Shown one piece after another: positions 30,319 to 39,760 of a DNA stretch of 64,000 nucleotides. A program made the position numbers and the translations under genes. Under the pieces are notes generated by a model that saw nothing but the letters and a program-made list of their open reading frames with translations, was not told where the DNA came from and did not search any database. Origin of the DNA: JALORV01 sp035429805 (GTDB taxonomy: Bacteria; Pseudomonadota; Gammaproteobacteria; Burkholderiales; Burkholderiaceae_F). The DNA is taken from NCBI GenBank assembly GCA_035429805.1, contig DAOMFL010000012.1, positions 5,458-69,457 on the forward strand. Reading direction: 5' to 3'. Each line of letters starts with the position of its first letter. The stretch's first letter is position 1.

Positions 30319-31713
30319 TCAGCCCGGCCGGGTCATTGCGGCCGGGACGACGAGCCGGTCGAATTCCTCGGCGCTCACGTGGCCGAGCGCCAGAGCCGCC
30401 TGCTTCAGCGTCGTGCCGTCGTGGTGCGCCTTGTGCGCGATCGCCGCGGCCTTGTCGTAGCCGATGTGCGGGGCGAGCGCGGTAACGAGCATCAGCGAGC
30501 GTTCGAGCAGTTCGGCGATGCGTCCGGGCCGGGGCTCGATACCGCGCGCGCAGTGCTCGTCGAAGCAGCGCATGCCGTCGGCAAGCAGGCGGGCGCTGGC
30601 CAGGGCATTCGCGGCGAGCAACGGCTTGTTGACGTTAAGCTCGAAGTTGCCGGTGGCTCCGCCGAAGTTCACGGCGACGTCGTTGCCGAAGACCTGAGCG
30701 CAGATCATCAGCAGCGACTCGCTCTGGGTCGGGTTGATCTTCCCGGGCATGATCGAACTGCCCGGCTCGTTCTCCGGAATTGAAATCTCGCCGAGGCCGG
30801 AGCGCGGCCCGCTCGCGAGCCAGCGGATATCGTTGGCGATCTTTGCAAGGGAGGCGGCCAGCGTCTTGAGTGTGCCGTGCACGAACACCACCGGGTCGTG
30901 CGCCGCGAGCGCGGCAAAGCGGTTCGCCGCCACCGTGAACGGCAGGCCGGTGGCGGAGGCGACGTCGGCCGCGACGCGCACGCCGAACTCCGGATGCGTG
31001 GCGAGGCCCGTGCCGACCGCGGTTCCGCCGATCGCGAGCGGATAGAGCGCTGCCAGACCATGCTCGACCGCCGAGCGCGCGAAGTCCAGCTGCGCAACGT
31101 AGCCCGAGAACTCCTGTCCGAGCGTGAGCGGCGTGGCGTCCTGCAGGTGCGTGCGTCCGATCTTGACGATCGGCTCGAACGCCGCCGCCTTCGCGGCCAG
31201 CGTGGCGCGCAGGCTGTCGAGTGCGGGCAGGACGGCGCCCGACAGCGCCAGTGCCAGAGCGATATGCATCGCTGTCGGAATCACGTCGTTTGACGACTGG
31301 CCGCGGTTGACGTGGTCGTTCGGATGAACGCGGCGGCTGCCGCGCGCCTCCCCGAGCAGCTCCGCTGCGCGATTGGCGACGACTTCGTTGACGTTCATGT
31401 TGGTCTGGGTGCCGGAGCCGGTCTGCCAGACGGGCAGCGGGAACTGCCCGTCATGGCGACCGGCCGCCACCTCCTCGGCCGCCGTCGAAATGGCGCCGGC
31501 CAGGCTGGCATCGAGCCGCCCGAGGTCGCGATTCACGCGCGCCGCAGCGGCTTTGACCCGCGCGATCGAGTGGATCAGCGGCAGCGGCATGAGGTCACCC
31601 TGCGGAAAGTGCTGCAGCGCGCGCTGGGTCTGTGCGCCCCACAGCGCGTCAGTCGGCACCTCGATCGGCCCGAAACTGTCGTGCTCGATGCGGGTCTGAG
31701 TCGCTGACGTCAT
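30319..31713 (-). CDS. fumC: Class II fumarate hydratase
   Basis: The 464-residue enzyme has the superfamily signature G-S-S-I-M-P-G-K-I-N-P-T-Q-S-E and the substrate-binding G-S-G-T-Q-T-N-M-N-V-N-E and H-P-N-D-H-V-N segments, all typical of FumC. It interconverts fumarate and malate in the TCA cycle without an iron-sulfur cluster, so it stays active under oxidative or metalloid stress. It is transcribed alone, divergent from greB. Confidence 0.97.
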   Translation of the reverse strand: MTSATQTRIEHDSFGPIEVPTDALWGAQTQRALQHFPQGDLMPLPLIHSIARVKAAAARVNRDLGRLDASLAGAISTAAEEVAAGRHDGQFPLPVWQTGSGTQTNMNVNEVVANRAAELLGEARGSRRVHPNDHVNRGQSSNDVIPTAMHIALALALSGAVLPALDSLRATLAAKAAAFEPIVKIGRTHLQDATPLTLGQEFSGYVAQLDFARSAVEHGLAALYPLAIGGTAVGTGLATHPEFGVRVAADVASATGLPFTVAANRFAALAAHDPVVFVHGTLKTLAASLAKIANDIRWLASGPRSGLGEISIPENEPGSSIMPGKINPTQSESLLMICAQVFGNDVAVNFGGATGNFELNVNKPLLAANALASARLLADGMRCFDEHCARGIEPRPGRIAELLERSLMLVTALAPHIGYDKAAAIAHKAHHDGTTLKQAALALGHVSAEEFDRLVVPAAMTRPG

Positions 31714-31824
31714 CGGAGACCTCCGCCGGTTCCTGCAGCTGCGACGTTAGCGGAACCCGCGTGCCCCGGCCATTGCAGGGGCAAAATGGCGACTGCAGGC
31801 GGCCGGCATGCGGGCGGAACGGAG

Positions 31825-32373
31825 ATGAGCAAGGCATTCACGAAGGAAGACGCGGGCGGCGAGGAGGACGAGGTTGCGCTGCCGGAGCAGCCGCCCGGCG
31901 TGCGCAACTACATCACGCCCGCCGGCTACGCCCGGCTGCGAGGAGAGCTGGCGCAACTGGTCAAAGTCGAGCGGCCCGAGGTCGTGCGCGTCGTTTCCTG
32001 GGCCGCTTCGAACGGCGACCGCTCCGAAAACGGTGACTACATCTACGGCAAGAAGCGGCTGCGCGAGATCGACCGGCGCATCCGCTTCCTCACCAAACGC
32101 CTCGATGTTGCCGAAGTCGTCGATCCGGCAACTCGACCCGCCACCGACCAGATCTTCTTCGGCGCTACCGTGCGCTACGAATCCGCGGGGCAGGAGAACG
32201 AAATCACGATCGTCGGTATTGACGAGGTCGATCCGGCCGCTGGCCGTGTGAGCTGGATCTCGCCGATCGCACGCGCGCTGCTGAAGGCGCGTGAGGGCGA
32301 CATGGTGCCGCTGAGAACGCCGGGCGGCGTCGAGACGCTCGAGATTCTCGAGGTGCGCTACGCGCTGTCCTGA
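31825..32373 (+). CDS. greB: Transcription elongation factor GreB
   Basis: The 182-residue protein has the N-terminal coiled coil (about 30-95) with the conserved acidic tip in S-E-N-G-D-Y-I-Y-G-K-K-R-L-R-E-I-D, where D/E residues reach into the RNA polymerase secondary channel, and a C-terminal FKBP-like domain. The K-K-R-L-R-E-I-D pattern marks GreB rather than GreA. It stimulates transcript cleavage in stalled complexes. I took the ATG at 31825 (GGAACGGAG upstream); an earlier in-frame ATG at 31786 would add 13 residues. Its last 16 bp overlap the end of the convergent spoT. Confidence 0.93.
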   Translation: MSKAFTKEDAGGEEDEVALPEQPPGVRNYITPAGYARLRGELAQLVKVERPEVVRVVSWAASNGDRSENGDYIYGKKRLREIDRRIRFLTKRLDVAEVVDPATRPATDQIFFGATVRYESAGQENEITIVGIDEVDPAAGRVSWISPIARALLKAREGDMVPLRTPGGVETLEILEVRYALS

Positions 32374-34655
32374 GTGTGCGCACGCGTGCCGCCGCGCGGC
32401 CGGGCGACACGCCGCACCTGCCTGACCCGGCGCAGGGTGCGAATCACGCGCGCCAGGTGAGTCCGGTCGCGCACCTGCACCTTGAAGTGGATCAGCGCGA
32501 TGCGCGCATCCTCGTCGTCGACGTGCACGTTCAGGATGTTCGACTCGGCCTCGGCGATCGCCACCGCAATGCGCCCGAGCACGCCGCGCTCGTTGTCCGC
32601 GCTGACGTCGAGACCGACCGTGAAGGATCCCGCCGGATCGTGCGCCCAGGTGAGTTCGATCCAGCGCTCCGGGTCGGCCTTGCGTGCGCGCAGGGCGTGA
32701 ATGCATTCGGCCTGGTGCACCGCCAGCCCCTGGCCCTTGCGAATGTGGCCGACGATCGGATCACCGGGGATCGGATGACAGCAGTTGGCCATCTGCACGG
32801 CCATCCCTTCGGTCCCGCGCACGACGACCGGCGCGGTCGCAACCGGTGCCGTCGCCCCTTCGGCAGTTTCGCCCGAGGCCTCCGTTCCGGCCGCCCGCAC
32901 CAGTTGCCGCGCGACGACCGCAGCCAGGCGGCGGCCCAGCCCGATGTCGGCGAGCAGCGCCGCGCGGGACTCGATCTCGGCCTGTCGGACCACGTCCTCC
33001 CACTGTGACTCGGTCACGCTGCCGAGCGACAGGTTGAAATGGCGCGCGGCCTGCGCCAGCAGGCGTTCGCCGAGGTCGACCGACTCGTCGTACTTCATCG
33101 TGCGCAGGAAGTGCCGGATCTCCGAGCGCGCCTTGCCGGTGCGCACGAACGTCAGCCACGCCGGGTTGGGCCGCGCGACCGGCCCGGTGACGATCTCGAC
33201 CATGTCGCCGTTACGCAGCGCGGTGCGCAGCGGCTGGATCTCGCCGTTGATGCGCGCCGCGACCGTCTTGTTGCCGACGTCGGTATGGATGCCGTAGGCG
33301 AAGTCCACCGGTGTCGCACCGCGCGGCAGCGAGACGATCTTGCCTTTCGGCGTGAACACGTAGACCTTGTCCGGGAACAGGTCGACCTTGATGTGCTCGA
33401 GGAACTCGCTCGAGTCGCCGGTGTGGCGCTGGATCTCGAGCAGCGACTGCAGCCACTGGTGCGTGCGCGACTGCAGCTCCGAGAGATCCGAGTCCTCGTC
33501 CTTGTAGAGCCAGTGCGCCGCGACGCCGCTCTCCGCGACGTGGTGCATCTCCCTGGTGCGGATCTGGAACTCCACCGGCGTGCCATAGGGTCCGATCAGC
33601 GTCGTGTGCAGCGACTGATAGCCATTGACCTTCGGGATCGCGATGTAGTCCTTGAACTTGCCGGGCACCGGCTTGTAGAGGCCATGCAGCGCGCCGAGCG
33701 CGAGGTAGCACTCCGGCACCTTTTCGACCACGATGCGAAAGCCGTAGATGTCGAGCACTTCGGAAAACGACAGGTTCTTCTCGGCCATCTTGCGGTAGAT
33801 GCCGTAGAGCGTCTTCTCGCGGCCGTAGACCTCCGCGCGCAGCTTGTTCTCCTGCAGCGCGTGACGCACCGACTGCAGGATCTTGCCGAGCAGCTCGCGC
33901 CGGTTGCCTCGCGCGGCCAGCACCGCCCTCTGCAGCACACCGTGCCGCATCGGGTGGAGGTGCTCGAAGCTCAGGTCCTCGAGTTCGCGAAACAGGTTGT
34001 TGAGTCCGAGGCGATGCGCGATCGGCGCGTAGATCTCGAGCGTCTCGCGCGCGATGCGGCGCCGCTTTTCCGGCTCGACGGCGTCGAGCGTGCGCATGTT
34101 ATGCAGCCGGTCCGCGAGCTTGATCAGCATGACCCGGACGTCGCGCGCCATCGCCAGCAGCATCTTGCGGAAGTTTTCCGCCTGCGCCTGCTCGGTCGAG
34201 GAGAACTGCAGCTTGTCGAGCTTGGACACGCCATCGACGAGTTCGGCAACGACGGCGCCGAACTTCTCGACCAGCTGCTGCTTCGGGATGCCGGAATCCT
34301 CGAGCACGTCGTGCAGCAGCGCCGCCTGTATTGCCGACCCGTCGAGCCGCCAGTCGGTCAGGATTTCGGCGACGGCCAGCGGGTGGGTGATGTAGGGCGC
34401 ACCGCTGCGGCGGAACTGCCCGAGGTGAGCTTCGTCGGAGAAGCGGAACGCTTCCTTGACCTTCTGCACGTCCGCGGACGGCAGGTACTTGCGGACGCGG
34501 TCAGTCAGTGCGGCGACGGTGACGACGCCGTGGGCGGGCTGTGTTTCGGTAGAGTCACTGCGCCAGACCGCCTTCTTCAGCGCTTCGGCCGCGCGACGCG
34601 CGAAGCCGGGCTGCTGGGGCGGGTTGGCGGGGAGTGGGGGATCCTGGGGCCGCAT
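32358..34655 (-). CDS. spoT: Bifunctional (p)ppGpp synthetase/hydrolase
   Basis: The 765-residue RelA/SpoT protein has an HD hydrolase domain with H91 and H115-D116 intact (H-D-V-L-E-D), a synthetase domain with Y-K-P-V-P-G-K-F-K-D-Y-I-A-I-P and N-G-Y-Q-S-L-H-T-T, then TGS (about 430-490) and C-terminal ACT domains. Both activities look competent. Betaproteobacteria normally pair this with a synthetase-only RelA, which is not in the window. It lies 53 bp downstream of rpoZ, the usual rpoZ-spoT operon. Confidence 0.96.
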   Translation of the reverse strand: MRPQDPPLPANPPQQPGFARRAAEALKKAVWRSDSTETQPAHGVVTVAALTDRVRKYLPSADVQKVKEAFRFSDEAHLGQFRRSGAPYITHPLAVAEILTDWRLDGSAIQAALLHDVLEDSGIPKQQLVEKFGAVVAELVDGVSKLDKLQFSSTEQAQAENFRKMLLAMARDVRVMLIKLADRLHNMRTLDAVEPEKRRRIARETLEIYAPIAHRLGLNNLFRELEDLSFEHLHPMRHGVLQRAVLAARGNRRELLGKILQSVRHALQENKLRAEVYGREKTLYGIYRKMAEKNLSFSEVLDIYGFRIVVEKVPECYLALGALHGLYKPVPGKFKDYIAIPKVNGYQSLHTTLIGPYGTPVEFQIRTREMHHVAESGVAAHWLYKDEDSDLSELQSRTHQWLQSLLEIQRHTGDSSEFLEHIKVDLFPDKVYVFTPKGKIVSLPRGATPVDFAYGIHTDVGNKTVAARINGEIQPLRTALRNGDMVEIVTGPVARPNPAWLTFVRTGKARSEIRHFLRTMKYDESVDLGERLLAQAARHFNLSLGSVTESQWEDVVRQAEIESRAALLADIGLGRRLAAVVARQLVRAAGTEASGETAEGATAPVATAPVVVRGTEGMAVQMANCCHPIPGDPIVGHIRKGQGLAVHQAECIHALRARKADPERWIELTWAHDPAGSFTVGLDVSADNERGVLGRIAVAIAEAESNILNVHVDDEDARIALIHFKVQVRDRTHLARVIRTLRRVRQVRRVARPRGGTRAHTQDSA

Positions 34656-34708
34656 CGTGCTTGCCGGGCGTCGGGGCTGGCGTCACACGTTGCGGGTCAC
34701 GACACGAC

Positions 34709-34912
34709 TTACGTCGGAACTTTCCGCAGCATTTCAATGCCGACCTTGGACTGCGCGATTTCGCGCAACGCCGCGACCGCAGGCTTGTCTTTCGTGTCGA
34801 TCTTCGGCGTGTGGCCCTGGGCCAGCTGGCGGGCGCGGTAGGCCGCCGCCAGCGCGAGCTGGAAGCGGTTGGGAATCTGCTTCAGGCAGTCTTCGACGGT
34901 GATGCGGGCCAT
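34709..34912 (-). CDS. rpoZ: RNA polymerase omega subunit
   Basis: The 67-residue protein has the omega signature M-A-R-I-T-V-E-D-C-L, followed by N-R-F-Q-L-A-L-A-A-A-Y-R-A-R-Q-L and a C-terminal A-L-R-E-I-A. It helps assemble RNA polymerase and mediates part of the ppGpp response, which fits its position directly upstream of spoT. AGGAAAG-type purines precede the ATG. Confidence 0.97.
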   Translation of the reverse strand: MARITVEDCLKQIPNRFQLALAAAYRARQLAQGHTPKIDTKDKPAVAALREIAQSKVGIEMLRKVPT

Positions 34913-35182
34913 GGAATTCTCGATAGGAAAGAGGGAGTTGGCCCGATTCTAGCCGAGCCGGCCGCTCTTACGGGCGCCGGCTTCGTCCATGCCGCCCGTC
35001 GGTCGCAGCTCGGTTGCCAGAGTGCGCCGCATGTAGTCAATCGTGCGCGTGCAATTGAATTGCGGGCGGCGCGTCTGGCCGCTCCGAAGCGAGCCCGCCT
35101 GTTCAGTCCTTGCGGCCGCGCAGCGGACGTGCCGCGAGCGGTGCACGTGCGGCACGCAGGGCCGCGTACACCGCGAGCGAAG

Positions 35183-35833
35183 CTAGCCGATCCCCAGCTG
35201 CACGAACAGCTCGTGATGGCGCGCGGCCTGACTCCCGTAGCGCAGTCGGGTGGCGGTGACGATGGCCGAAAGCTGCGCCAGCGCCTTCGCGAAGTCCTCG
35301 TTGATGATCACGTAATCGAACTCCGGCGCGTGCGCGATCTCGCTGCCGGCCGCAAGCAGTCGCCGCGTGATCACCTGCGCGCTGTCCTGTCCGCGCTTGT
35401 GCAGCCGCGCTTCGAGCGCGTCGATCGAAGGTGGAAGGATGAAGATGCCGACGGCGTGGCCGAAGCGCTGCTTCACCTGTCGCGCGCCCTGCCAGTCGAT
35501 CTCGAGCAGAACATCGGTGCCGGCGCGCAACTGCTGTTCTATCCACACACGCGAAGTCGCGTAGTAGTTGCCGTGCACCTCGGCGCTCTCGAGAAATTCG
35601 CCGGCAGCCCGCAGGCGCAGGAATTCCTCGACGGGCACGAAGTGGTACTCGCGGCCATTGACCTCGCCCGGACGCGGCGGCCGTGTCGTGTGCGAGACGG
35701 ACAGCACGATCCCCGTGTCCCGTTCGAGCAACGCGTTGACCAGTGTCGACTTGCCCGCGCCCGAGGGAGCGACGACGAGGAAGATGCTGCCGGCCTGGCC
35801 GGCGCCGATCGTGGCGGGACTGGCGGGCATCAT
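35183..35833 (-). CDS. gmk: Guanylate kinase
   Basis: The 216-residue enzyme has the P-loop V-A-P-S-G-A-G-K-S-T (21-30), the GMP-binding S-V-S-H-T-T-R-P-P-R-P-G-E and Y-H-F segments and the lid region R-G-Q-D-S. It phosphorylates GMP to GDP. Its ATG overlaps the yicC stop by four bases; a second ATG follows immediately. The 270 bp downstream to rpoZ contain no gene, only a 7-bp inverted repeat AGCCGGC/GCCGGCT without a T-run. Confidence 0.96.
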   Translation of the reverse strand: MMPASPATIGAGQAGSIFLVVAPSGAGKSTLVNALLERDTGIVLSVSHTTRPPRPGEVNGREYHFVPVEEFLRLRAAGEFLESAEVHGNYYATSRVWIEQQLRAGTDVLLEIDWQGARQVKQRFGHAVGIFILPPSIDALEARLHKRGQDSAQVITRRLLAAGSEIAHAPEFDYVIINEDFAKALAQLSAIVTATRLRYGSQAARHHELFVQLGIG

Positions 35834-36732
35834 TCGAGGTTCTGGATCTGCTCACGCATCTGTTCGATCAGCAGCTTCAGCTCGACGGACGCCTGGGTCA
35901 TCTCGATCGCCGCCGCCTTGGAGCCGAGCGTATTGGCCTCGCGGTTCAGCTCCTGCATCAGGAAATCGAGCCTGCGGCCGACCGGACCGCCCGCGTCGAG
36001 CACGCGGCGCACTTCGGCGACGTGCGTTGCGAGCCGCTTGATCTCTTCATCGACGTCCATGCGCAGGCCATAGAGGGTCACCTCCTGCCGGATGCGGTCC
36101 GTCACTTCTTCCCGCGTCAGCGTCGACGCCTCGGACAGGGCCCGGCCGAGAGCCTGCTCCAGACGCTCGGCCAGCTTGCGCTCGACCGCGGACAGGAGGT
36201 CCGGCGCGCGCGCCTTCACCTGGCCTGCAATCGCGTCGATCGCATCGCAGTGCCCGAGCAGGACCGAACTCAGCGCCGCACCTTCGCGCTCACGCGATGC
36301 CGTGAGGGCATCAAGAGCCTCGGCGAGTGCCTCCAGCACCACGGACCGCAATGCGTCCGGGTCGGCAGCAGGTACATCGACGACGCCGGGCCAGGCGAGC
36401 ACATCGGCCACTGAAAGCGCAGCCATGCCCGGCAGCGCAGTCTCGATCTCGTCAGCAAGGTGTTTCAGCCGTTGCAGCGCCTCGCCATTGATGCCGGTGG
36501 CGACGTCGGCCCCGCTGCGGGAAAGCGACAGCCGGCATTCCATTTTGCCGCGATTGACGCGCGCCGCAATGGCTTCGCGCAGCGCCGGTTCGACACTGCG
36601 CAGTTCGTCGGGATAGCGGACCGAGAGGTCGAGGAAACGCGAGTTGACCGTCTTCAGCTCGACGGTCACGGGGCCGATCGCCGTCGGGCGGCTCGCCACC
36701 GCAAAGCCGGTCATGCTGGCGACGGGTTTCAT
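35830..36732 (-). CDS. yicC: YicC/YloC-family endoribonuclease
   Basis: The 300-residue protein starts with the family hallmark S-M-T-G-F-A, followed by V-E-L-K-T-V-N-S-R-F-L-D and a C-terminal coiled-coil helix region ending in T-Q-A-S-V-E-L-K-L-L-I-E-Q-M-R-E-Q-I-Q-N, typical of YicC. Recent work on this family indicates endoribonuclease activity. It is translationally coupled to gmk, its usual neighbour. Confidence 0.95.
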   Translation of the reverse strand: MKPVASMTGFAVASRPTAIGPVTVELKTVNSRFLDLSVRYPDELRSVEPALREAIAARVNRGKMECRLSLSRSGADVATGINGEALQRLKHLADEIETALPGMAALSVADVLAWPGVVDVPAADPDALRSVVLEALAEALDALTASREREGAALSSVLLGHCDAIDAIAGQVKARAPDLLSAVERKLAERLEQALGRALSEASTLTREEVTDRIRQEVTLYGLRMDVDEEIKRLATHVAEVRRVLDAGGPVGRRLDFLMQELNREANTLGSKAAAIEMTQASVELKLLIEQMREQIQNLE

Positions 36733-36808
36733 GCTGTCGATTGCGGAAAGTGGATGAGGAAGGCCTTCGAAGCCTCGGTATGACCGTCTTTTTGTTGCTT
36801 ATGGAGGC

Positions 36809-36838
36809 TTAGGGACACGGGACCCTTTTGGCTAGAAT
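36809..36838 (+). promoter_or_regulatory. Candidate promoter of the kinase gene
   Basis: TAGAAT at 36833-36838 is a good -10 located 30 bp before the kinase ATG; TTAGGG at 36809-36814 (18-bp spacer) is a weak -35. The spacer from yicC is divergent, so a promoter is required here. Confidence 0.4.
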
Positions 36839-36867
36839 CGTCCCGATCTTCCCACGCTGTAGTACTC

Positions 36868-37863
36868 ATGCCGGCGCAGACCAACGCATCCTTGCCCGAA
36901 GGCCTCGAAGTCGGCGGCTACCGCATTGTAAAGAAGATATCGAGCGGCGGATTCTCGATCGTCTATCTGGCAACCGACGAGAACGGCAATTCGGTCGCGA
37001 TCAAGGAATACATGCCGGCCGCGCTGGCGCAGAGAAAGCCCGGCGAGCTGTCTCCCTATGTCGCGCCGGAGAACCTGAACACCTACCGCATCGGCCTCAA
37101 GTGCTTCTTCGAGGAAGGAAGGGCGCTGGCGTCGATCTATCACCCGAACATCGTGCGAGTCATCAATTTCTTCCGCTCGAACGACACGGTGTACATGGTG
37201 ATGAACTACGAGTCCGGCCGTTCGCTGCAGGAACACATCCTGCGCAACCGCAACAAGGAACAGAAGGACGTGCTTTCGGAGCGCTTCGTGCGCCGCGTGT
37301 TCGCGCAGGTGATGAACGGCCTGCGCGAGGTGCACTCGAACCGCCTGCTGCACCTCGACGTGAAGCCGGCCAACATCTACCTGCGCATGGACGGCACGCC
37401 GATCCTGCTCGACTTCGGCGCCGCGCGGCAGACCCTGCAGCGCGACATCAACAAGACCTATCCGATGTACACACCGGGCTTCGCGGCGCCCGAGCTGTAC
37501 AAGCGCGATGCCGAGCTTGGCCCGTGGACCGACGTGTACTCGATCGGTTCCTGCATCTACGCGTGCATGTCGGGCATGCCGCCACAGGAGTCGGACCAGC
37601 GGCTGAAGGAAGACAAGATGCCCACGGCACTGCGGTCCTTCCGCGGCCTGTATTCGAACCAGCTGATCTCGATGGTGGAACGCTGCCTGCGGCTCAACTC
37701 GCTGGAGCGCCCGCAGACCGTATATGCCGTGCAGAAGGAACTGCTGCAGAACGTGCCGGAGCGACCGGAGTTCTCGGTGATGGAGCGCACCGGGGCGCGC
37801 TGGCGCAGCATCCAGGACCGCCTGACGCGGTTCATGAAGGATCACAACATAACTTGGTTTTGA
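36868..37863 (+). CDS. Hanks-type serine/threonine protein kinase
   Basis: The 331-residue kinase has the glycine-rich loop I-S-S-G-G-F-S-I-V-Y, catalytic lysine K46 (V-A-I-K-E-Y-M-P), H-L-D164-V-K-P-A-N and D-F-G (182-184), so it should be active. There is no membrane segment or PASTA repeat; the domain ends near 275 and the tail is helical. It is paired with a PP2C phosphatase 125 bp downstream, a conserved couple in betaproteobacteria upstream of rph-rdgB-hemW. Targets are unknown. Confidence 0.93.
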   Translation: MPAQTNASLPEGLEVGGYRIVKKISSGGFSIVYLATDENGNSVAIKEYMPAALAQRKPGELSPYVAPENLNTYRIGLKCFFEEGRALASIYHPNIVRVINFFRSNDTVYMVMNYESGRSLQEHILRNRNKEQKDVLSERFVRRVFAQVMNGLREVHSNRLLHLDVKPANIYLRMDGTPILLDFGAARQTLQRDINKTYPMYTPGFAAPELYKRDAELGPWTDVYSIGSCIYACMSGMPPQESDQRLKEDKMPTALRSFRGLYSNQLISMVERCLRLNSLERPQTVYAVQKELLQNVPERPEFSVMERTGARWRSIQDRLTRFMKDHNITWF

Positions 37864-37893
37864 CGCGCAAAAGTGCAAACCTACTTTTGCGCG
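37864..37893 (+). repeat. Perfect 11-bp inverted repeat after the kinase gene
   Basis: CGCGCAAAAGT (37864-37874) and ACTTTTGCGCG (37883-37893) flank an 8-bp loop and begin at the first base after the kinase stop codon. There is no trailing T-run, so it may stabilise the 3' end, act with the terminator-like element just downstream, or be a protein site. Confidence 0.65.
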
Positions 37894-37911
37894 GCTGAAG
37901 TGAAAGAATCG

Positions 37912-37935
37912 CTGGCGGAGCCAGTCGATTTTTTT
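37912..37935 (+). terminator. Short hairpin with T7 tract between kinase and PP2C genes
   Basis: CTGGC, loop GGA and GCCAG (37912-37924) are followed by TCGA and seven T residues (37929-37935). The stem is only 5 bp, so termination may be partial. It suggests the kinase and phosphatase messages are at least partly separate. Confidence 0.6.
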
Positions 37936-37988
37936 CATTACGGAAGCGACAAGTGCTGGCACTGTGCTACCTCCGGTGAGGAGCGCTG

Positions 37989-38927
37989 ATGCGGTTTTCC
38001 GTTTACCAGGAGAGCAAGAAGGGCGGGCGGCGGATCAACCAGGACCGCATGGGGTACCTGTACACGCGCGATTCGATGCTGATCCTGGTGGCCGACGGCA
38101 TGGGCGGCCACGCCCGCGGCGAAGTCGCCTCCCAGCTCACGCTGCAGACGGTGGCGTCGATCTACCAGCGCGATGCCAAGCCGATCCTGCCGGACCCGGC
38201 GCGTTTCCTCGAGGAATCGGTGCTGGCCGCGCACCGCGAACTGCACCGCTATCGGGCCGAGCACAGCCTGCCGGAGGCGCCGCGGACGACGCTGGTCGCG
38301 TGCATCGTGCAGCAGGGCGTGGCCATCTGGGCGCACGTCGGCGATTCGCGCCTCTACCTGATCCGCGGCGGCCGCATCCTCGAACGCACGATCGATCACT
38401 CGCGCGTGCACCACCTGGTGCAGTCCGGCCTGATCCGGCCGGAGGACGCAAAGGATCATCCCGAGCGCAACCGGATCTTCAACTGCATCGGCGCCTATGT
38501 CGCGCCGACGGTGGAAGTGAGCCACCCGTTCGCGCTGCGCAACGGCGACACGGTGCTGCTGTGTTCCGACGGGCTGTGGGGTTCGCTCAGTGACCGCCAG
38601 GTCGCCGAAGCCTTCACCGGCAAGACCGTGATGCGTGCGGTGCCGGAACTGATGGAACTCGCGCTGGAACTGAGCGGGCCGGAGGCCGACAACTGCACGG
38701 CGATCGCGATGACCTGGGCCGGAACGGAGTCGGTGGAGATGGTGCCGCCCACCGAGGATCCGGTCTCAACGCTGCTCATCCCCGAAGGCACGGTGGCATC
38801 GACGATCCAGATGCCACGCCACGGCGAGCCCGGCGCCGACGAGGAACTGTCCGAGGACCAGATCGACGACGCCATCGCCGAGATCCAGAAGGCGATTCAA
38901 CGCTCGGCCAAGCTGGTCGACAAGTAG
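37989..38927 (+). CDS. PP2C-family protein phosphatase
   Basis: The 312-residue protein has the PP2C metal-binding motifs N-Q-D19, A-D36-G-M-G-G-H, the later H-V-G-D-S-R-L-Y and S-D-G-L-W-G-S-L and a final D-N-C-T-A, so the catalytic domain (about 1-245) looks complete. The remaining 65 residues form an acidic linker and a helix (D-D-A-I-A-E-I-Q-K-A-I-Q-R). It should reverse the upstream kinase. GAGGAG precedes the ATG. Confidence 0.94.
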   Translation: MRFSVYQESKKGGRRINQDRMGYLYTRDSMLILVADGMGGHARGEVASQLTLQTVASIYQRDAKPILPDPARFLEESVLAAHRELHRYRAEHSLPEAPRTTLVACIVQQGVAIWAHVGDSRLYLIRGGRILERTIDHSRVHHLVQSGLIRPEDAKDHPERNRIFNCIGAYVAPTVEVSHPFALRNGDTVLLCSDGLWGSLSDRQVAEAFTGKTVMRAVPELMELALELSGPEADNCTAIAMTWAGTESVEMVPPTEDPVSTLLIPEGTVASTIQMPRHGEPGADEELSEDQIDDAIAEIQKAIQRSAKLVDK

Positions 38928-39003
38928 TTCCGCTGCAGCACCGCGCTGCGGCTGAATGGCTGCGGTAGCCTTGCGGATTGCGTTCACCACTTCGCGAGTC
39001 CGC

Positions 39004-39744
39004 ATGTCCGCAGCGACCCATACTTCCCGTCCGAGTGGCCGCCGGCCCGACGAATTGCGTCCGGTGCGCCTGACCCGTGGCTATACGAAGCACGCAGAGG
39101 GCTCGGTGCTGGTCGAGTTTGGCGACACGCGCGTGCTGTGCACCGCCAGCGTCGAGGACCGGGTGCCGGCCTTCCTGAAGGGCAAGGGCGAGGGGTGGCT
39201 CACCGCGGAGTACGGCATGTTGCCGCGCGCGACCCACACCCGCGGTGAGCGCGAGGCGGCGCGCGGCAAGCAAAGCGGCCGCACGCATGAGATCCAACGG
39301 CTGATCGGCCGCAGCCTGCGCTCGGTGTTCGACCTGCGACTGCTGGGCGAACGCACGCTGCACATCGACTGCGACGTGCTGCAGGCCGACGGCGGCACGC
39401 GCACGGCCGCCATCACGGGCGGCTACGTGGCGGCGGCCGACGCCGCGCGCTGGCTGCAGCAGCGCGGCCTCGCCGAGGCGCTTCCGCTGCGCGATCACGT
39501 GGCTGCCGTATCGGTCGGCATCGTCGACGCGGTGCCGGTCCTCGATCTCGATTACGCCGAGGACTCGGCCTGCGAGACCGACATGAATGTCGTCATGACG
39601 GGCCAGGGCCGCTTCGTCGAAGTGCAGGGCACCGCGGAGGGCGATCCGTTCACGGAGGCTCAGATGGCGGCGATGATGGCTCTCGCCAAGAAGGGCATCG
39701 CTGAACTGGTCGCGGCCCAGAAGCGTGCACTCGGCGAGGCGTGA
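39004..39744 (+). CDS. rph: Ribonuclease PH
   Basis: The 246-residue phosphorolytic exoribonuclease has R-P-D-E-L-R-P-V near the start, G-D-T-R-V-L-C-T-A and the active-site R-x-x-R-G-R-E-A-A-R-G-K-Q-S-G-R region, and D-C-D-V-L-Q-A-D-G-G-T-R-T. It trims tRNA 3' ends. The ATG at 39004 matches the family N-terminus; the 16 residues upstream in frame are not conserved-looking. rph is 16 bp upstream of rdgB. Confidence 0.96.
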   Translation: MSAATHTSRPSGRRPDELRPVRLTRGYTKHAEGSVLVEFGDTRVLCTASVEDRVPAFLKGKGEGWLTAEYGMLPRATHTRGEREAARGKQSGRTHEIQRLIGRSLRSVFDLRLLGERTLHIDCDVLQADGGTRTAAITGGYVAAADAARWLQQRGLAEALPLRDHVAAVSVGIVDAVPVLDLDYAEDSACETDMNVVMTGQGRFVEVQGTAEGDPFTEAQMAAMMALAKKGIAELVAAQKRALGEA

Positions 39745-39760
39745 ACCCGGGAGCCCGACG

